From contig NZ_CP145608.1 of assembly GCF_036884295.1 (NCBI RefSeq), positions 620,001 to 684,000 on the forward strand: 64,000 nt of DNA, written 5' to 3'. Positions 43,432 to 52,051 of the stretch are shown here, one piece after another (positions within the stretch are counted from its first letter, which is position 1; every line of letters starts with the position of its first letter). The stretch comes from Brochothrix thermosphacta DSM 20171 = FSL F6-1036. GTDB lineage: Bacteria; Bacillota; Bacilli; Lactobacillales; Listeriaceae. Both the position numbers and the translations under genes were made by a program. Under the pieces are notes generated by a model, which was not told the origin of the DNA, did not search any database, and saw only the letters and a list, made by a program, of their open reading frames with translations.

Positions 43432-43918
43432 TTATATGACAGCCCAAACAATTCCTTGAGCTATATAACCAGCTGAGTTAGCAATCATTCTAGGCACGCC
43501 TTTTTTTGTAGAAATTGGGATACTCCAGATTTCACTTCATCCAAAGGACTTAATAATACATAAGTGCTCCACCCGGCAACGAAATTTTTTTGAGAAATTT
43601 TTTTCTTCACGAATTTTGGCATCTTGGAATATATTTTTTTAGGTAAAACTTGGGTTGTGTATCTTTTCCCGAATTTTTTTATTAAGATACGGCCAACACT
43701 TCCCCATCCTTTAGTTTGAGACGAATTCACATGATAATTTTTTTGAGTTACTTCGTTATCTAAAGAAGCACTAACAACATCTTCATTTTCAAAAGTATTA
43801 TCTAATATTTTTTGTTTTCCAGTCGTTCTGCAGAAATGGTAGATGCAATCGGCGAAAAAGATGTGAAAAATAGAGTGAAAGATAAAATACCAATTAAATA
43901 CTTACTCGTTTTTTTCAT
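43432..43918 (-). pseudogene. Frameshifted gene for a secreted cationic peptide (bacteriocin-like)
   Basis: AGGAG then ATG 43918 opens a frame with a typical signal peptide (MKKTSKYLIGILSFTLFFTS..., likely cut after ISA near residue 30) that stops at 43802. Adding one A to the A6 run just before it joins the frame to KILDNTFENEDVVSASLDNE...; adding one A to the A7 run near 43500 extends past the TGA at 43485 to GVPRMIANSAGYIAQGIVWAVI and the stop at 43432. The restored protein would be 162 residues: an acidic segment, then a strongly basic, aromatic part (GWGSVGRILIKKFGKRY). No family is recognised. Confidence 0.7.
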
Positions 43919-43974
43919 AACATTACTCCTGTGTTTTTTTATTTGTTTGTTAATTTAATGCTACAACAGAATGA

Positions 43975-44003
43975 ATGTAAAGTAACGCACCGTGTAGTTG
44001 CAA
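43975..44003 (-). promoter_or_regulatory. Weak candidate promoter of the secreted-peptide gene (minus strand)
   Basis: -35 TTGCAA (44003-43998), 17-bp spacer, -10 TTACAT (43980-43975), which matches the -10 consensus poorly. Confidence 0.3.
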
Positions 44004-44042
44004 TTATTAAATTGAAAGAACACATAAGCTTATTAAGAACTG

Positions 44043-44106
44043 AAAAGAATCATTAACGATTTTTTAATCGGTAGGCGTATCTTTGAAAGCTCATAAGTTT
44101 GGCCTT
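44043..44106. repeat. Dispersed repeat, copy A
   Basis: AAAAGAATCATTAACGATT... to GTATCTTTGAAAGCTCATAAGTTTGGC resembles 60241-60303 along its length, with scattered mismatches. Neither copy is inside a gene. Confidence 0.5.
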
Positions 44107-44178
44107 TTTTTAATAGAGAGAAAAATAAAAGGACATTAATGAAATTTCTCGATTTAGGAAGATAACGCAATCAAGCAG

Positions 44179-44187
44179 TGGTATACT
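44179..44187 (+). promoter_or_regulatory. Extended -10 promoter of the AEC transporter gene
   Basis: TGGTATACT with -10 TATACT at 44182-44187, 32 bp before the start codon. Confidence 0.5.
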
Positions 44188-44219
44188 AATAGTATTTTAA
44201 AAAGGGCGGGTGAGAAAAA

Positions 44220-45176
44220 ATGGCTATACTTATGCAAGGCGCAGAAGGGATATTAACGATTCTAGTAATGATAGGGTTAGGATATTACCTATGTAGTCGA
44301 AAGTGGTTTGACGAGCGCACAACGGGTGTTATCGTACGTTTAGTAATTGTGGTATCTTTACCGATGTATATGATTTACAATATTCTCACCGATTTCACAA
44401 GAGATAAACTAATTGACCTTGTTCCTGGTTTGATGTATCCGTTATTATCAATGGGAATATTATTCATTGTGTCATTGTTAATGACGCGGATATTTCGTGT
44501 AAGAAAGGGACGACGTGGTACGTTTGCGTCGATGTTTTTAAACTCAAATACATTATTTATCGGTCTTCCTGTTAACCTCGCGTTATTTGGGACAAGTAGT
44601 TTACCGTATGTTCTAATTTATTTTATGGCAAATACGCTTTGTTTTTGGACATTAGGTGTTTATTTGATTAGTAAGGATGGCGAAAACAGTGAAATGGGTA
44701 AACCATCGGTTAAAACAGTTTTATCACGTGTTTTTTCGCCCCCTTTTATCGCTTTTTTAGTGGCTATTTTACTTTTATTATTAAATGTCCAATTTCCTAA
44801 ATTTATTATGGATGATATGAAATACATTGGTGGAATGACAACTCCGTTATCAATGATCTTTATTGGTATTTGTATTTATCGGGCAGGAATTGAAAATGTT
44901 CGTTTATCAAAAGATGCCTTTGGGATTCTATTAGGTCGTTTCATAATTGCGCCAGCAATAATGATTGGGCTCGTATACTTTGCAGATATACCCATGCTGA
45001 TGAAAGAGGTGTTTATTATCCAATCAGCTATGCCAGTAATGACAAATGCACCTGTCATTGCGCGAGCGAGTGGTGCGGATGCAGATTATGCTGCAATCAT
45101 GGTCACGCTGAGTACTTTGTCTGCTTTGGTAGCCATCCCATTTTTATTATTTGCTGTTTCAAAAATCCCGTTTTAA
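44220..45176 (+). CDS. AEC-family transporter (malate/auxin-efflux carrier type)
   Basis: A 318-residue membrane protein with ten predicted helices in two inverted halves. Family motifs are LVIVVSLPMYMIYNIL in helix 2, the FLNSNTLFIGLPV segment in helix 4 and IQSAMPVMTNAPVIARASGADADYAA near helix 9. Bacterial members include malate permeases and malolactic transporters; the substrate is not decided by the sequence and no metabolic gene is adjacent. The ATG follows GGGCGGGTGA. Confidence 0.85.
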   Translation: MAILMQGAEGILTILVMIGLGYYLCSRKWFDERTTGVIVRLVIVVSLPMYMIYNILTDFTRDKLIDLVPGLMYPLLSMGILFIVSLLMTRIFRVRKGRRGTFASMFLNSNTLFIGLPVNLALFGTSSLPYVLIYFMANTLCFWTLGVYLISKDGENSEMGKPSVKTVLSRVFSPPFIAFLVAILLLLLNVQFPKFIMDDMKYIGGMTTPLSMIFIGICIYRAGIENVRLSKDAFGILLGRFIIAPAIMIGLVYFADIPMLMKEVFIIQSAMPVMTNAPVIARASGADADYAAIMVTLSTLSALVAIPFLLFAVSKIPF

Positions 45177-45236
45177 TCGATTTAATAAGCTGGACAGAAC
45201 GGTATCATCTTAATAAGCTATTAAAAACACTGATTT

Positions 45237-45253
45237 TGTTAGCTTATGTAACA
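45237..45253. promoter_or_regulatory. GlnR/TnrA box upstream of amtB
   Basis: TGTTAGCTTATGTAACA fits TGTNA-N7-TNACA perfectly. It is centred about 70 bp upstream of the predicted amtB start site. It overlaps an inverted repeat ATAAGCTA (45212-45219 region) / TAGCTTAT (45240-45247). Confidence 0.75.
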
Positions 45254-45279
45254 AAATAAACAGAATATTCCGTATTTTA

Positions 45280-45308
45280 TTGCTTACGTTTGAAAATCTG
45301 CCTATAAT
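45280..45308 (+). promoter_or_regulatory. Sigma-A promoter of amtB-glnK
   Basis: -35 TTGCTT (45280-45285), 17-bp spacer, -10 TATAAT (45303-45308); start near 45315. Confidence 0.72.
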
Positions 45309-45364
45309 TCAATCTCATAGAAGGATAGTTTTCTAGCAACTAATCTGAAAAGGGGATGTAATTT

Positions 45365-46552
45365 ATGGCAGATACAGGATTTGTTTTTATATGTGCACTA
45401 CTAGTATGGTTGATGACGCCGGGGTTAGCATTTTTTTATGGCGGTATGGGGCAAACTAAAAATGTGTTAAGTACCGCGATGTATAGTTTTTCTGCAATCG
45501 TAGTTGTTTCTATTTTATGGGTGATTGTCGGATATAGTTTGGCATTTTCACCAGGTAATTTATTTTTTGGAGGCTTTGATTATGTTTGGTTAAAAGACGT
45601 CGGTTATAGTATTCCTAAGGAAGGTATACCTGATGTGTTGAACATGATGTTCCAATTAACTTTTTGTGCTGTAACAGTTGCAATTATTAGTGGGGCTGTG
45701 GCAGAACGAATGAATTTTACAGCTTGGTTATTATTTATTAGTTTATGGGTATTGCTTGTTTATACTTTTGTAGCCCATTGGGTTTGGGGCGGAGGTTTTA
45801 TTGATGAAAAAATCGGAGCGCTCGATTTTGCAGGTGGAACAGTTGTACATATTGCATCTGGAGTAGCAGGTTTAGTACTAGCACTGATGTTAGGCAAACG
45901 TAAAGAAATTGCGTTGCCGCATAATTTAACATTGGTCGGTTTAGGTGCAACGCTTGTTTGGTTAGGATGGTATGGTTTCAACACTGGGAGTGCGCTTGGG
46001 TTAACTGATATTGCTATGCATGCTTTCGTTAATACGAATACAGCAGCCGTTTTTGGTATTGTTGCTTGGGTAGGAATTGAATGGATTGTTATAAAAAAAC
46101 CCACGTTTTTAGGCACAATGAGTGGTGCGTTGGCAGGGCTTGTAGGTATTACGCCAGCCGCAGGTTTTGTCACAATTACAGGGGCGATGTGTATTGGCTT
46201 ACTAACTGCAGCAGGCTGTTACTGGGCGATTGCATACTTGAAACCTCGTCTTGGTTACGATGATGCTTTGGATGCGTTTGGATTACATGGTATTGGAGGA
46301 ACAATTGGGGCGTTGCTAACAGGTGTGTTTGCAACTTCATCAGTCGGAGGCACGGATGGTCTTTTCAGCGGTAACCCCATGTTAGTATGGGATCAGTTTT
46401 TAGCAGTTATTATTACCATTGCTTTTGTTGCCGTGATGACATATCTAATTGCTAAAGTGGTATCATTTATTACACCGCTACGTGTCAATCAAAAAGCAGA
46501 GCAAACTGGTTTAGATGTAACGATACATGGTGAGCGTGCTTATCGAGAATAA
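45365..46552 (+). CDS. amtB: Ammonium transporter AmtB/NrgA
   Basis: An 11-helix ammonium channel of 395 residues. The pore twin histidines are in GGTVVHIASG and DAFGLHGIGGTIGA, and the early MTPGLAFFYGGM block is the Amt signature. There is no cleavable signal peptide, as usual for Gram-positive AmtB. It is followed after 20 bp by glnK, the classic amtB-glnK pair in which GlnK plugs the channel when nitrogen is plentiful. The GlnR/TnrA box upstream implies nitrogen-responsive control. Confidence 0.96.
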   Translation: MADTGFVFICALLVWLMTPGLAFFYGGMGQTKNVLSTAMYSFSAIVVVSILWVIVGYSLAFSPGNLFFGGFDYVWLKDVGYSIPKEGIPDVLNMMFQLTFCAVTVAIISGAVAERMNFTAWLLFISLWVLLVYTFVAHWVWGGGFIDEKIGALDFAGGTVVHIASGVAGLVLALMLGKRKEIALPHNLTLVGLGATLVWLGWYGFNTGSALGLTDIAMHAFVNTNTAAVFGIVAWVGIEWIVIKKPTFLGTMSGALAGLVGITPAAGFVTITGAMCIGLLTAAGCYWAIAYLKPRLGYDDALDAFGLHGIGGTIGALLTGVFATSSVGGTDGLFSGNPMLVWDQFLAVIITIAFVAVMTYLIAKVVSFITPLRVNQKAEQTGLDVTIHGERAYRE

Positions 46553-46572
46553 TTCAAAAGGGGGTTTTATAG

Positions 46573-46929
46573 ATGGTAGAGGAAACAGGTATCTTTAAAG
46601 TTGAAATTATTACACGAGATGGTAAGTTTTATGAGCTGCAAAAAGCATTAAAGGAAGTTGGTATTACTGGGATCACTGTAACAAATGCATTAGGGACAGG
46701 TTTGCAAAAAGGTGAACTGGAACTATATCGTGGTGTGAAACATGATTCTAGCGTGTTTGAACGCATCAAAATCGAAATCGTCGTTCATGATGTCCCAGTC
46801 GATACAGTGATTGATGTTACCAAACATGTTTTGGGTACAGGGCAACCTGGAGATGGTAAAATATTTGTTTATCCCATTGTTAGAGTCGTGGACATTAGAA
46901 CAGGAAATGAAGGACGCGACGCATTATAA
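46573..46929 (+). CDS. glnK: PII nitrogen regulatory protein GlnK/NrgB
   Basis: A 118-residue PII-family signal protein binding ATP/ADP and 2-oxoglutarate. The T-loop (about 40-57) reads LQKGELELYRGV with the Tyr at the uridylylation position, and the B and C regions HVLGTGQPGDGKIFVYPI are intact. AAAGGGGG lies before the ATG. It should bind AmtB and a GlnR/TnrA-type regulator. The operon ends at the hairpin at 47015. Confidence 0.95.
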   Translation: MVEETGIFKVEIITRDGKFYELQKALKEVGITGITVTNALGTGLQKGELELYRGVKHDSSVFERIKIEIVVHDVPVDTVIDVTKHVLGTGQPGDGKIFVYPIVRVVDIRTGNEGRDAL

Positions 46930-47014
46930 TTTTTTGAAAGATTGTTTTAATAACTGAAATAATCGAAGGCGTCATATCATTATAAAATAGTTTAATTTTT
47001 TTTTTATGTAAGCC

Positions 47015-47047
47015 AAAGCACAAAACATTTGTTTTGTGCTTTTTTTT
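47015..47047 (+). terminator. Terminator after amtB-glnK
   Basis: AAAGCACAAAACA / TGTTTTGTGCTTT with a very short loop and a T-run. Confidence 0.9.
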
Positions 47048-47087
47048 GCTTAATATAGTATGGGATTACACGTTCCAACTCTAAACA

Positions 47088-47121
47088 CGAACAATAAATA
47101 TATATATTGCTTTAATGTTCG
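47088..47121. promoter_or_regulatory. PurBox pair (PurR operator) of the purine operon
   Basis: CGAACAATA (47088-47096) and TAATGTTCG (47113-47121) are inverted with a 16-bp spacer, the geometry of tandem PurBoxes bound by the PRPP-responsive PurR repressor of Firmicutes. They end 8 bp before the -35 element. Confidence 0.85.
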
Positions 47122-47129
47122 ATTATAGG

Positions 47130-47159
47130 TTGACAGTATTTTGGGTTATTTGTTACAAT
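47130..47159 (+). promoter_or_regulatory. Promoter of the purine operon
   Basis: -35 TTGACA (47130-47135), 18-bp spacer, TGT-TACAAT extended -10 (47154-47159); start near 47166. The 140-nt leader shows a small hairpin GTGTTA/TAACAC but no guanine-riboswitch core. Confidence 0.8.
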
Positions 47160-47305
47160 GATATTGAAAGTAATAGAGATAATTAAAAATTACGATATAA
47201 TTAGAAATGACCCTTTCATCTTAATTTAATGGGAGAGTGTTAAACTCAATCTAACACATCGTATATCTTAAATAGATTAATTACTAAGTAAAAGTGGAGG
47301 CGTTT

Positions 47306-47794
47306 ATGACTGTCAAAATTGGTGTGATAATGGGAAGTACATCGGATTGGCCAACAATGAAGTTGGCATGTGACGTATTGGAACAGTATGGGATTGATTA
47401 TGAAAAAAAAGTAGTCTCAGCACATCGAACGCCAGATCTAATGTTTGAATATGCAGAGCAAGCGCGCCAACGAGGAATCCAGATAATTATTGCGGGTGCG
47501 GGTGGTGCTGCACATCTTCCAGGCATGGTAGCAGCTAAAACAACGCTCCCAGTGATCGGTGTCCCGATTCAATCACGTGCACTCAATGGAATGGATTCAC
47601 TTTTATCCATTGTACAAATGCCAGGTGGTGTCCCTGTTGCAACAGTAGCGATTGGTGAAGCTGGTGCTAAAAATGCAGGGCTGCTTGCAGCTCAAATTTT
47701 AGGGATTAATGACAATGACATTGCCACCCACTTAGATGACAATCGAAATGATATGCGAAATACAGTGATAGAAAGTAGTGATTTTCTTGAATAA
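47306..47794 (+). CDS. purE: N5-carboxyaminoimidazole ribonucleotide mutase
   Basis: Class I PurE converts N5-CAIR, made by PurK, to CAIR. 162 residues with [14 protein letters not shown] at the N-terminus, VVSAHRTPD (catalytic His about 44) and [14 protein letters not shown] 47306 follows GTGGAGG; the GTG at 47294 is part of that ribosome site. It is the first gene of the operon and overlaps purK. Confidence 0.96.
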   Translation: MTVKIGVIMGSTSDWPTMKLACDVLEQYGIDYEKKVVSAHRTPDLMFEYAEQARQRGIQIIIAGAGGAAHLPGMVAAKTTLPVIGVPIQSRALNGMDSLLSIVQMPGGVPVATVAIGEAGAKNAGLLAAQILGINDNDIATHLDDNRNDMRNTVIESSDFLE

Positions 47795-48908
47795 ACAGTT
47801 GTATCCAGGTCAAACAATTGGTATTATCGGTGGTGGGCAACTTGGAAAAATGCTTGCTCTATCAGCAAAATCAAACGGTTTTTATGTAATAGTACTTGAT
47901 CCAGTGGCAAATTGCCCTTGTGCACAAGTGAGTGATGAACAGATTGTTGCCGACTATGATGATAAAACAGCGCTTAAACAATTGGCGCAACGTGCAGATG
48001 TCCTCACTTATGAATTCGAAAACATTGATTACAATGCGCTTCAAGCTGTTGAGAATAAAACAATAGTAGCACCAAATGCAGAGATACTATCGATTACGCA
48101 AGATCGTATTTTAGAAAAAACATTTTTGACTGACTTGAGCATAAATGTGGCACCATTTGCTGTTATTGTTGATCGTACAGATATTGATGCAAAAATTGCA
48201 GGCATTGGTTTCCCATCTGTGCTTAAAACAAGTAACGGTGGTTACGATGGTAAAGGGCAAGTAGTTATGCAAGATGAGCAGGATATTGAAGAAGCTGCAA
48301 AACTATTGCAATACGGACCATGTGTACTTGAAGCATGGATTCCATTTGATTCAGAAGCTTCAATTCTTGTATCGCGTAATCATTCGGGAGACATTCAATT
48401 GTTCCCAGTCGTTGAAAACGAACATCGCGATAACATTTTACATTTAACGATTGCACCGGCTCGATTATCGGCTGAAGTCATTTTACAAGCTGAAAGTATT
48501 GCGACTAAGTTAGCGCAAAAAACAGGCTTGGTTGGTACGTTAGCCATTGAGTTGTTTATCGGTAAAAATGAGGCAGTTTATGTTAATGAATTAGCACCAC
48601 GTCCGCATAATTCAGGTCATTATTCGATTGAAGCATGTGATTTTTCACAATTTGAACAACACATTAGAGCAATTGCAGATTGGCCATTACAGCGTCCACA
48701 ATTATTAAAAAAAGCAATAATGGTTAATGTATTAGGACAACATGTTGATAAAGTATATGCAGCAATTCCACATCATCCAGATTGGCATATTCATATGTAT
48801 GGTAAAGATGCGGCTAAGCACAATCGTAAAATGGGGCATATCACTTTGTTAACGAATGATGTTGAGTCAGCGCTAGAAGATTTAAAAAACACCCGTATTT
48901 GGGATTAA
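47787..48908 (+). CDS. purK: N5-carboxyaminoimidazole ribonucleotide synthase
   Basis: An ATP-grasp enzyme making N5-CAIR from AIR, bicarbonate and ATP. About 373 residues with [19 protein letters not shown] at the N-terminus, [10 protein letters not shown] in the ATP-grasp and [17 protein letters not shown] as the metal/substrate motif. The start is uncertain: TTG 47787 gives [13 protein letters not shown] as in homologues; GTG 47778 is also in frame. Both overlap the purE stop, so the two genes are coupled. Confidence 0.94.
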   Translation: MNKQLYPGQTIGIIGGGQLGKMLALSAKSNGFYVIVLDPVANCPCAQVSDEQIVADYDDKTALKQLAQRADVLTYEFENIDYNALQAVENKTIVAPNAEILSITQDRILEKTFLTDLSINVAPFAVIVDRTDIDAKIAGIGFPSVLKTSNGGYDGKGQVVMQDEQDIEEAAKLLQYGPCVLEAWIPFDSEASILVSRNHSGDIQLFPVVENEHRDNILHLTIAPARLSAEVILQAESIATKLAQKTGLVGTLAIELFIGKNEAVYVNELAPRPHNSGHYSIEACDFSQFEQHIRAIADWPLQRPQLLKKAIMVNVLGQHVDKVYAAIPHHPDWHIHMYGKDAAKHNRKMGHITLLTNDVESALEDLKNTRIWD

Positions 48909-48924
48909 TTGGAGGAAAAATTAA

Positions 48925-50226
48925 ATGATTGAACGCTATACCCGACCAGAGATGGGCAATATATGGACAACAGAAAATCGTTATAAAGCATGGTTAGAAG
49001 TAGAAATTTTGGCTGATGAAGCTTGGGCTGAATTAGGGATGATTCCTAAAGAAGATGCGGCTAAAATTCGCGCGAATGCTTCATTCGATAGTGCGCGTAT
49101 TGCTGAAATTGAAAAAGAAACACGTCACGATGTTGTTGCATTTACTCGCTCAGTATCAGAATCATTAGGCGATGAAAAAAAATGGGTGCATTATGGTCTA
49201 ACATCAACAGATGTGGTTGATACGGCCAATGGTTATTTGCTTAAACAAGCAAACGATATACTTCGCACTGATTTGCATAACTTCATTGAAATTATAAAAA
49301 ATAAAGCAATCGAGCACAAAGATACTGTTACAATGGGTCGTACACACGGCGTTCATGCTGAACCAACAACGTTTGGATTGAAATTGGCATTATGGTATTC
49401 AGAAATGCAACGTAACTTAGAGCGTTTTGAACATGCCGCTCATACTGTCGAATTCGGAAAAATTTCGGGTGCAGTTGGTACTTATGCAAATATCGATCCG
49501 TTTGTTGAATCGTATGTTTGTGAAAAAATTGGCATCTCTGCAGATCCAATTTCAACACAGGTATTACAACGTGACCGTCATGCTGAATATGTGAGTACGT
49601 TAGCATTGATTGCTACATCGATTGAAAAATTCGCAACAGAAATTCGTGGTTTGCAAAAATCAGAAATCCGCGAAGTTGAAGAAGCTTTTGCCAAAGGGCA
49701 AAAAGGTTCATCAGCGATGCCGCATAAACGTAACCCAATCGGCTCAGAAAATATGACTGGATTGGCACGAGTTGTTCGTGGGCATGTGATGACAGCATTC
49801 GAAAACGTAACGTTATGGCATGAACGAGATATCTCGCATTCATCTGCTGAACGTATCATTTTGCCAGATGCAACAATTTTACTTGATTATATGCTTAACC
49901 GTTTTGGAAATATTGTGAAAAACTTAACAGTATTCCCTGAAAATATGAAGCGTAATATGGAAGCAACACATGGTTTAATCTATTCACAACACGTTTTGTT
50001 AACATTGATTGATAAAGGGATGGCACGTGAAGAAGCGTATGATACGGTTCAACCACTCGCGATGACATCTTGGGAAGAATCACTTCCTTTCCGTGGCTTA
50101 GTTGAAAACAACCCGATTATTGCTGGTAAATTATCAGCAGAAGAAATCGAAGCATGTTTTGATTATAACTATCATTTAACAAAAGTAGACTTTATCTTTG
50201 AACGACTAGGTCTTATCTCCAAATAA
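48925..50226 (+). CDS. purB: Adenylosuccinate lyase
   Basis: Cleaves SAICAR to AICAR and adenylosuccinate to AMP, with fumarate released. 433 residues of the fumarase/aspartase superfamily: [15 protein letters not shown] (catalytic His about 141) and the flexible signature loop [12 protein letters not shown] with the catalytic Ser. TTGGAGGAA precedes the ATG. It follows purK after 16 bp; a 168-bp structured gap without a terminator separates it from purC. Confidence 0.96.
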   Translation: MIERYTRPEMGNIWTTENRYKAWLEVEILADEAWAELGMIPKEDAAKIRANASFDSARIAEIEKETRHDVVAFTRSVSESLGDEKKWVHYGLTSTDVVDTANGYLLKQANDILRTDLHNFIEIIKNKAIEHKDTVTMGRTHGVHAEPTTFGLKLALWYSEMQRNLERFEHAAHTVEFGKISGAVGTYANIDPFVESYVCEKIGISADPISTQVLQRDRHAEYVSTLALIATSIEKFATEIRGLQKSEIREVEEAFAKGQKGSSAMPHKRNPIGSENMTGLARVVRGHVMTAFENVTLWHERDISHSSAERIILPDATILLDYMLNRFGNIVKNLTVFPENMKRNMEATHGLIYSQHVLLTLIDKGMAREEAYDTVQPLAMTSWEESLPFRGLVENNPIIAGKLSAEEIEACFDYNYHLTKVDFIFERLGLISK

Positions 50227-50394
50227 TTTTTCAACCACATACAATTGAATACAAGGTGAGCAGTGTACTTAGCAAGAAGTTGTTAAGTACAGCGCAATAC
50301 CCCTGAGGGATGACGGAATAACGTCTTCTCCTCTTAAGTATTCGCAATTTTCAAAGTATTCGCTCTTAATTAACTAATAGATGGAGGACTCATC
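50227..50394 (+). other. Structured purB-purC gap
   Basis: Within the operon, this stretch holds hairpins GTACTTA / TAAGTAC (50265-50290), CCC-TGA-GGG (50301-50309) and GACG / CGTC (50312-50325), then a 10-bp direct repeat AAGTATTCGC (50336-50345 and 50354-50363). None has a T-run, so it is not a terminator. It may be an mRNA processing or stability element. No promoter is evident. Confidence 0.45.
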
Positions 50395-51117
50395 ATGCAA
50401 AAAGGTCACTTGTTATACGAAGGTAAAGCAAAATCGTTATTTGCAACAGAATCACCGGATATTTTATGGATGACATATAAAGATGATACAACGGCTTTAA
50501 ATGGTGCTAGAAAAACTGCGTTTACAGATAAGGGGAAATTAAATAACCAAATATCGACACTCTTATTTCATTTTTTAGAAAAAAACGGTGTGCAAACACA
50601 CTTACTTGAAACATTATCAGATACGGAACAACTCGTAAAAAAAGTAACTGTAATACCTATCGAAATTATCGTCAGAAATGTTATCGCTGGTTCATTTGCT
50701 AAAAAATTAGGCGTCGCTGAAGGCGAAGAACTGGCTGAGCCAATTGTTGAATTTTACTACAAAGAAGATGCACTTGATGATCCATTCATTAATGACGACC
50801 ATGTGCGTTATCTCAAACTAGCAACAACTGTCGAAATAGCGGAGTTAAAGGAACTTGCATTAACCATTAATACGCTATTACAACAACGTTTCTTAGCAGC
50901 TGATATTTTATTGGTTGATTTCAAAATAGAGTGTGGTCGTCTGAACAATCAAACAATTGTTCTAGCCGATGAAATTTCGCCAGACAGCTGTCGCCTCTGG
51001 GATGTGAACACAAAACAAAAATTAGATAAAGATGTGTTCCGCCATGACTTAGGTGATTTAGTGTCAGTGTATCAAGAGGTATTACAACGCTTATTAAATA
51101 AAACGACGGAGGTATGA
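50395..51117 (+). CDS. purC: Phosphoribosylaminoimidazole-succinocarboxamide synthase
   Basis: SAICAR synthetase, joining CAIR and aspartate with ATP. 240 residues with LLYEGKAKSLFAT near the start, EIIVRNVIAGSFAKKLG (signature), LLVDFKIECG and LADEISPDSCRLWD. GATGGAGGA precedes the ATG. Its stop overlaps the upstream ATG of purS, and purS/Q/L follow without gaps. Confidence 0.96.
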   Translation: MQKGHLLYEGKAKSLFATESPDILWMTYKDDTTALNGARKTAFTDKGKLNNQISTLLFHFLEKNGVQTHLLETLSDTEQLVKKVTVIPIEIIVRNVIAGSFAKKLGVAEGEELAEPIVEFYYKEDALDDPFINDDHVRYLKLATTVEIAELKELALTINTLLQQRFLAADILLVDFKIECGRLNNQTIVLADEISPDSCRLWDVNTKQKLDKDVFRHDLGDLVSVYQEVLQRLLNKTTEV

Positions 51118-51119
51118 AA

Positions 51120-51374
51120 ATGTTTAAAGTAAAGGTGTATGTTACGTTGAAAAAAAGTGTGTTAGATCCACAAGGTGTCGCAGTAAAAGATTCTTTAAAT
51201 AGTATGGATTATTCGGAAATTGAAGATGTACGTATTGGAAAGTACATGGAAGTCATGGTTAATCCTAAAGAACGTTCTGTTGAAACAGTTGTGAATGAAA
51301 TTTGTGATAAGTTATTAGCGAATCCAGTCATGGAAAACTATTGGTATGAGATAGAGGAGGTTGAAGAAGCGTGA
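51120..51374 (+). CDS. purS: FGAM synthase subunit PurS
   Basis: A small 84-residue subunit of the Gram-positive FGAM synthase, bridging PurQ and Pur[18 protein letters not shown] and [11 protein letters not shown] are family hallmarks. GGAGG (51108-51112) is 1 bp from ATG 51114 but 7 bp from ATG 51120, so the latter is the real start. It overlaps purQ in GTGA. Confidence 0.94.
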   Translation: MFKVKVYVTLKKSVLDPQGVAVKDSLNSMDYSEIEDVRIGKYMEVMVNPKERSVETVVNEICDKLLANPVMENYWYEIEEVEEA

Positions 51375-52051
51375 AATTTGCTGTGATTCAATTTCCAGGA
51401 TCAAATTGTGATATTGATATGTTATCTGCTATTCGTGAAATCGTAAAAGAAGAGGCTGATTACGTTTGGTATGCTGAGACATCGCTAGAAGGTTATGATG
51501 CCGTATTATTACCCGGTGGTTTTTCATACGGGGACTATCTCCGAACAGGTGCAATTGCTAAATTTGCCCCGATTATGGCAGAAGTCATCCGCTTTGCAAC
51601 AGAAGGTAAACCCGTTCTAGGCGTGTGTAATGGCTTCCAGATTTTAACTGAAAGTGGTTTGTTACCAGGCGCATTAATCCGCAATAAAAACTTGCATTTT
51701 GTGTGCAAGATGAGCCAATTGAAAATTGAAAATACAGCAACACTATTTACAAATGCCTATCAACAAAATGATACACTGTCTATTCCAATCGCGCATGGCG
51801 AAGGTAACTATTATTGTGATGAAGAAACACTTCAACGTTTAAAAGAGAATAAACAAATTGTCTTTACTTATGCGGGTGAAAATCCGAACGGTTCGATAGC
51901 TAATATCGCTGGTATTGTTAATGAACAAGGGAATGTATTAGGAATGATGCCGCATCCTGAACGAGCAGTTGAAAGTTTGCTAGGAAGTGCAGACGGATTA
52001 AACGTTTTTCAATCAATTGTTAAACAATGGAGGGAATCACATGTTAACTAA
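51371..52051 (+). CDS. purQ: FGAM synthase glutaminase subunit PurQ
   Basis: A class I glutamine amidotransferase delivering ammonia to PurL. 226 residues with [11 protein letters not shown], the nucleophile Cys in [10 protein letters not shown] (about 85) and the His/Glu in [10 protein letters not shown]. It starts at GTG 51371 within the end of purS, with GAGGAGG upstream. The 3' end overlaps purL. Confidence 0.96.
   Translation: MKFAVIQFPGSNCDIDMLSAIREIVKEEADYVWYAETSLEGYDAVLLPGGFSYGDYLRTGAIAKFAPIMAEVIRFATEGKPVLGVCNGFQILTESGLLPGALIRNKNLHFVCKMSQLKIENTATLFTNAYQQNDTLSIPIAHGEGNYYCDEETLQRLKENKQIVFTYAGENPNGSIANIAGIVNEQGNVLGMMPHPERAVESLLGSADGLNVFQSIVKQWRESHVN

Noticed and set aside
43119-44219. 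Insertion sequence or phage remnant in the 1.1-kb gene-poor stretch
   Set aside because: No transposase fragment, integrase or terminal inverted repeats were seen; the content is explained by the peptide/immunity-like pair and a terminator.
45760-46173. 137-codon open frame antisense to amtB
   Set aside because: It is the mirror of a well-conserved transporter gene, has no ribosome site of note, and its composition (Pro, Thr, Ser rich) is typical of an antisense shadow.
47166-47305. Guanine riboswitch in the purE leader
   Set aside because: I looked for the aptamer core and the three-way junction signature and saw neither.
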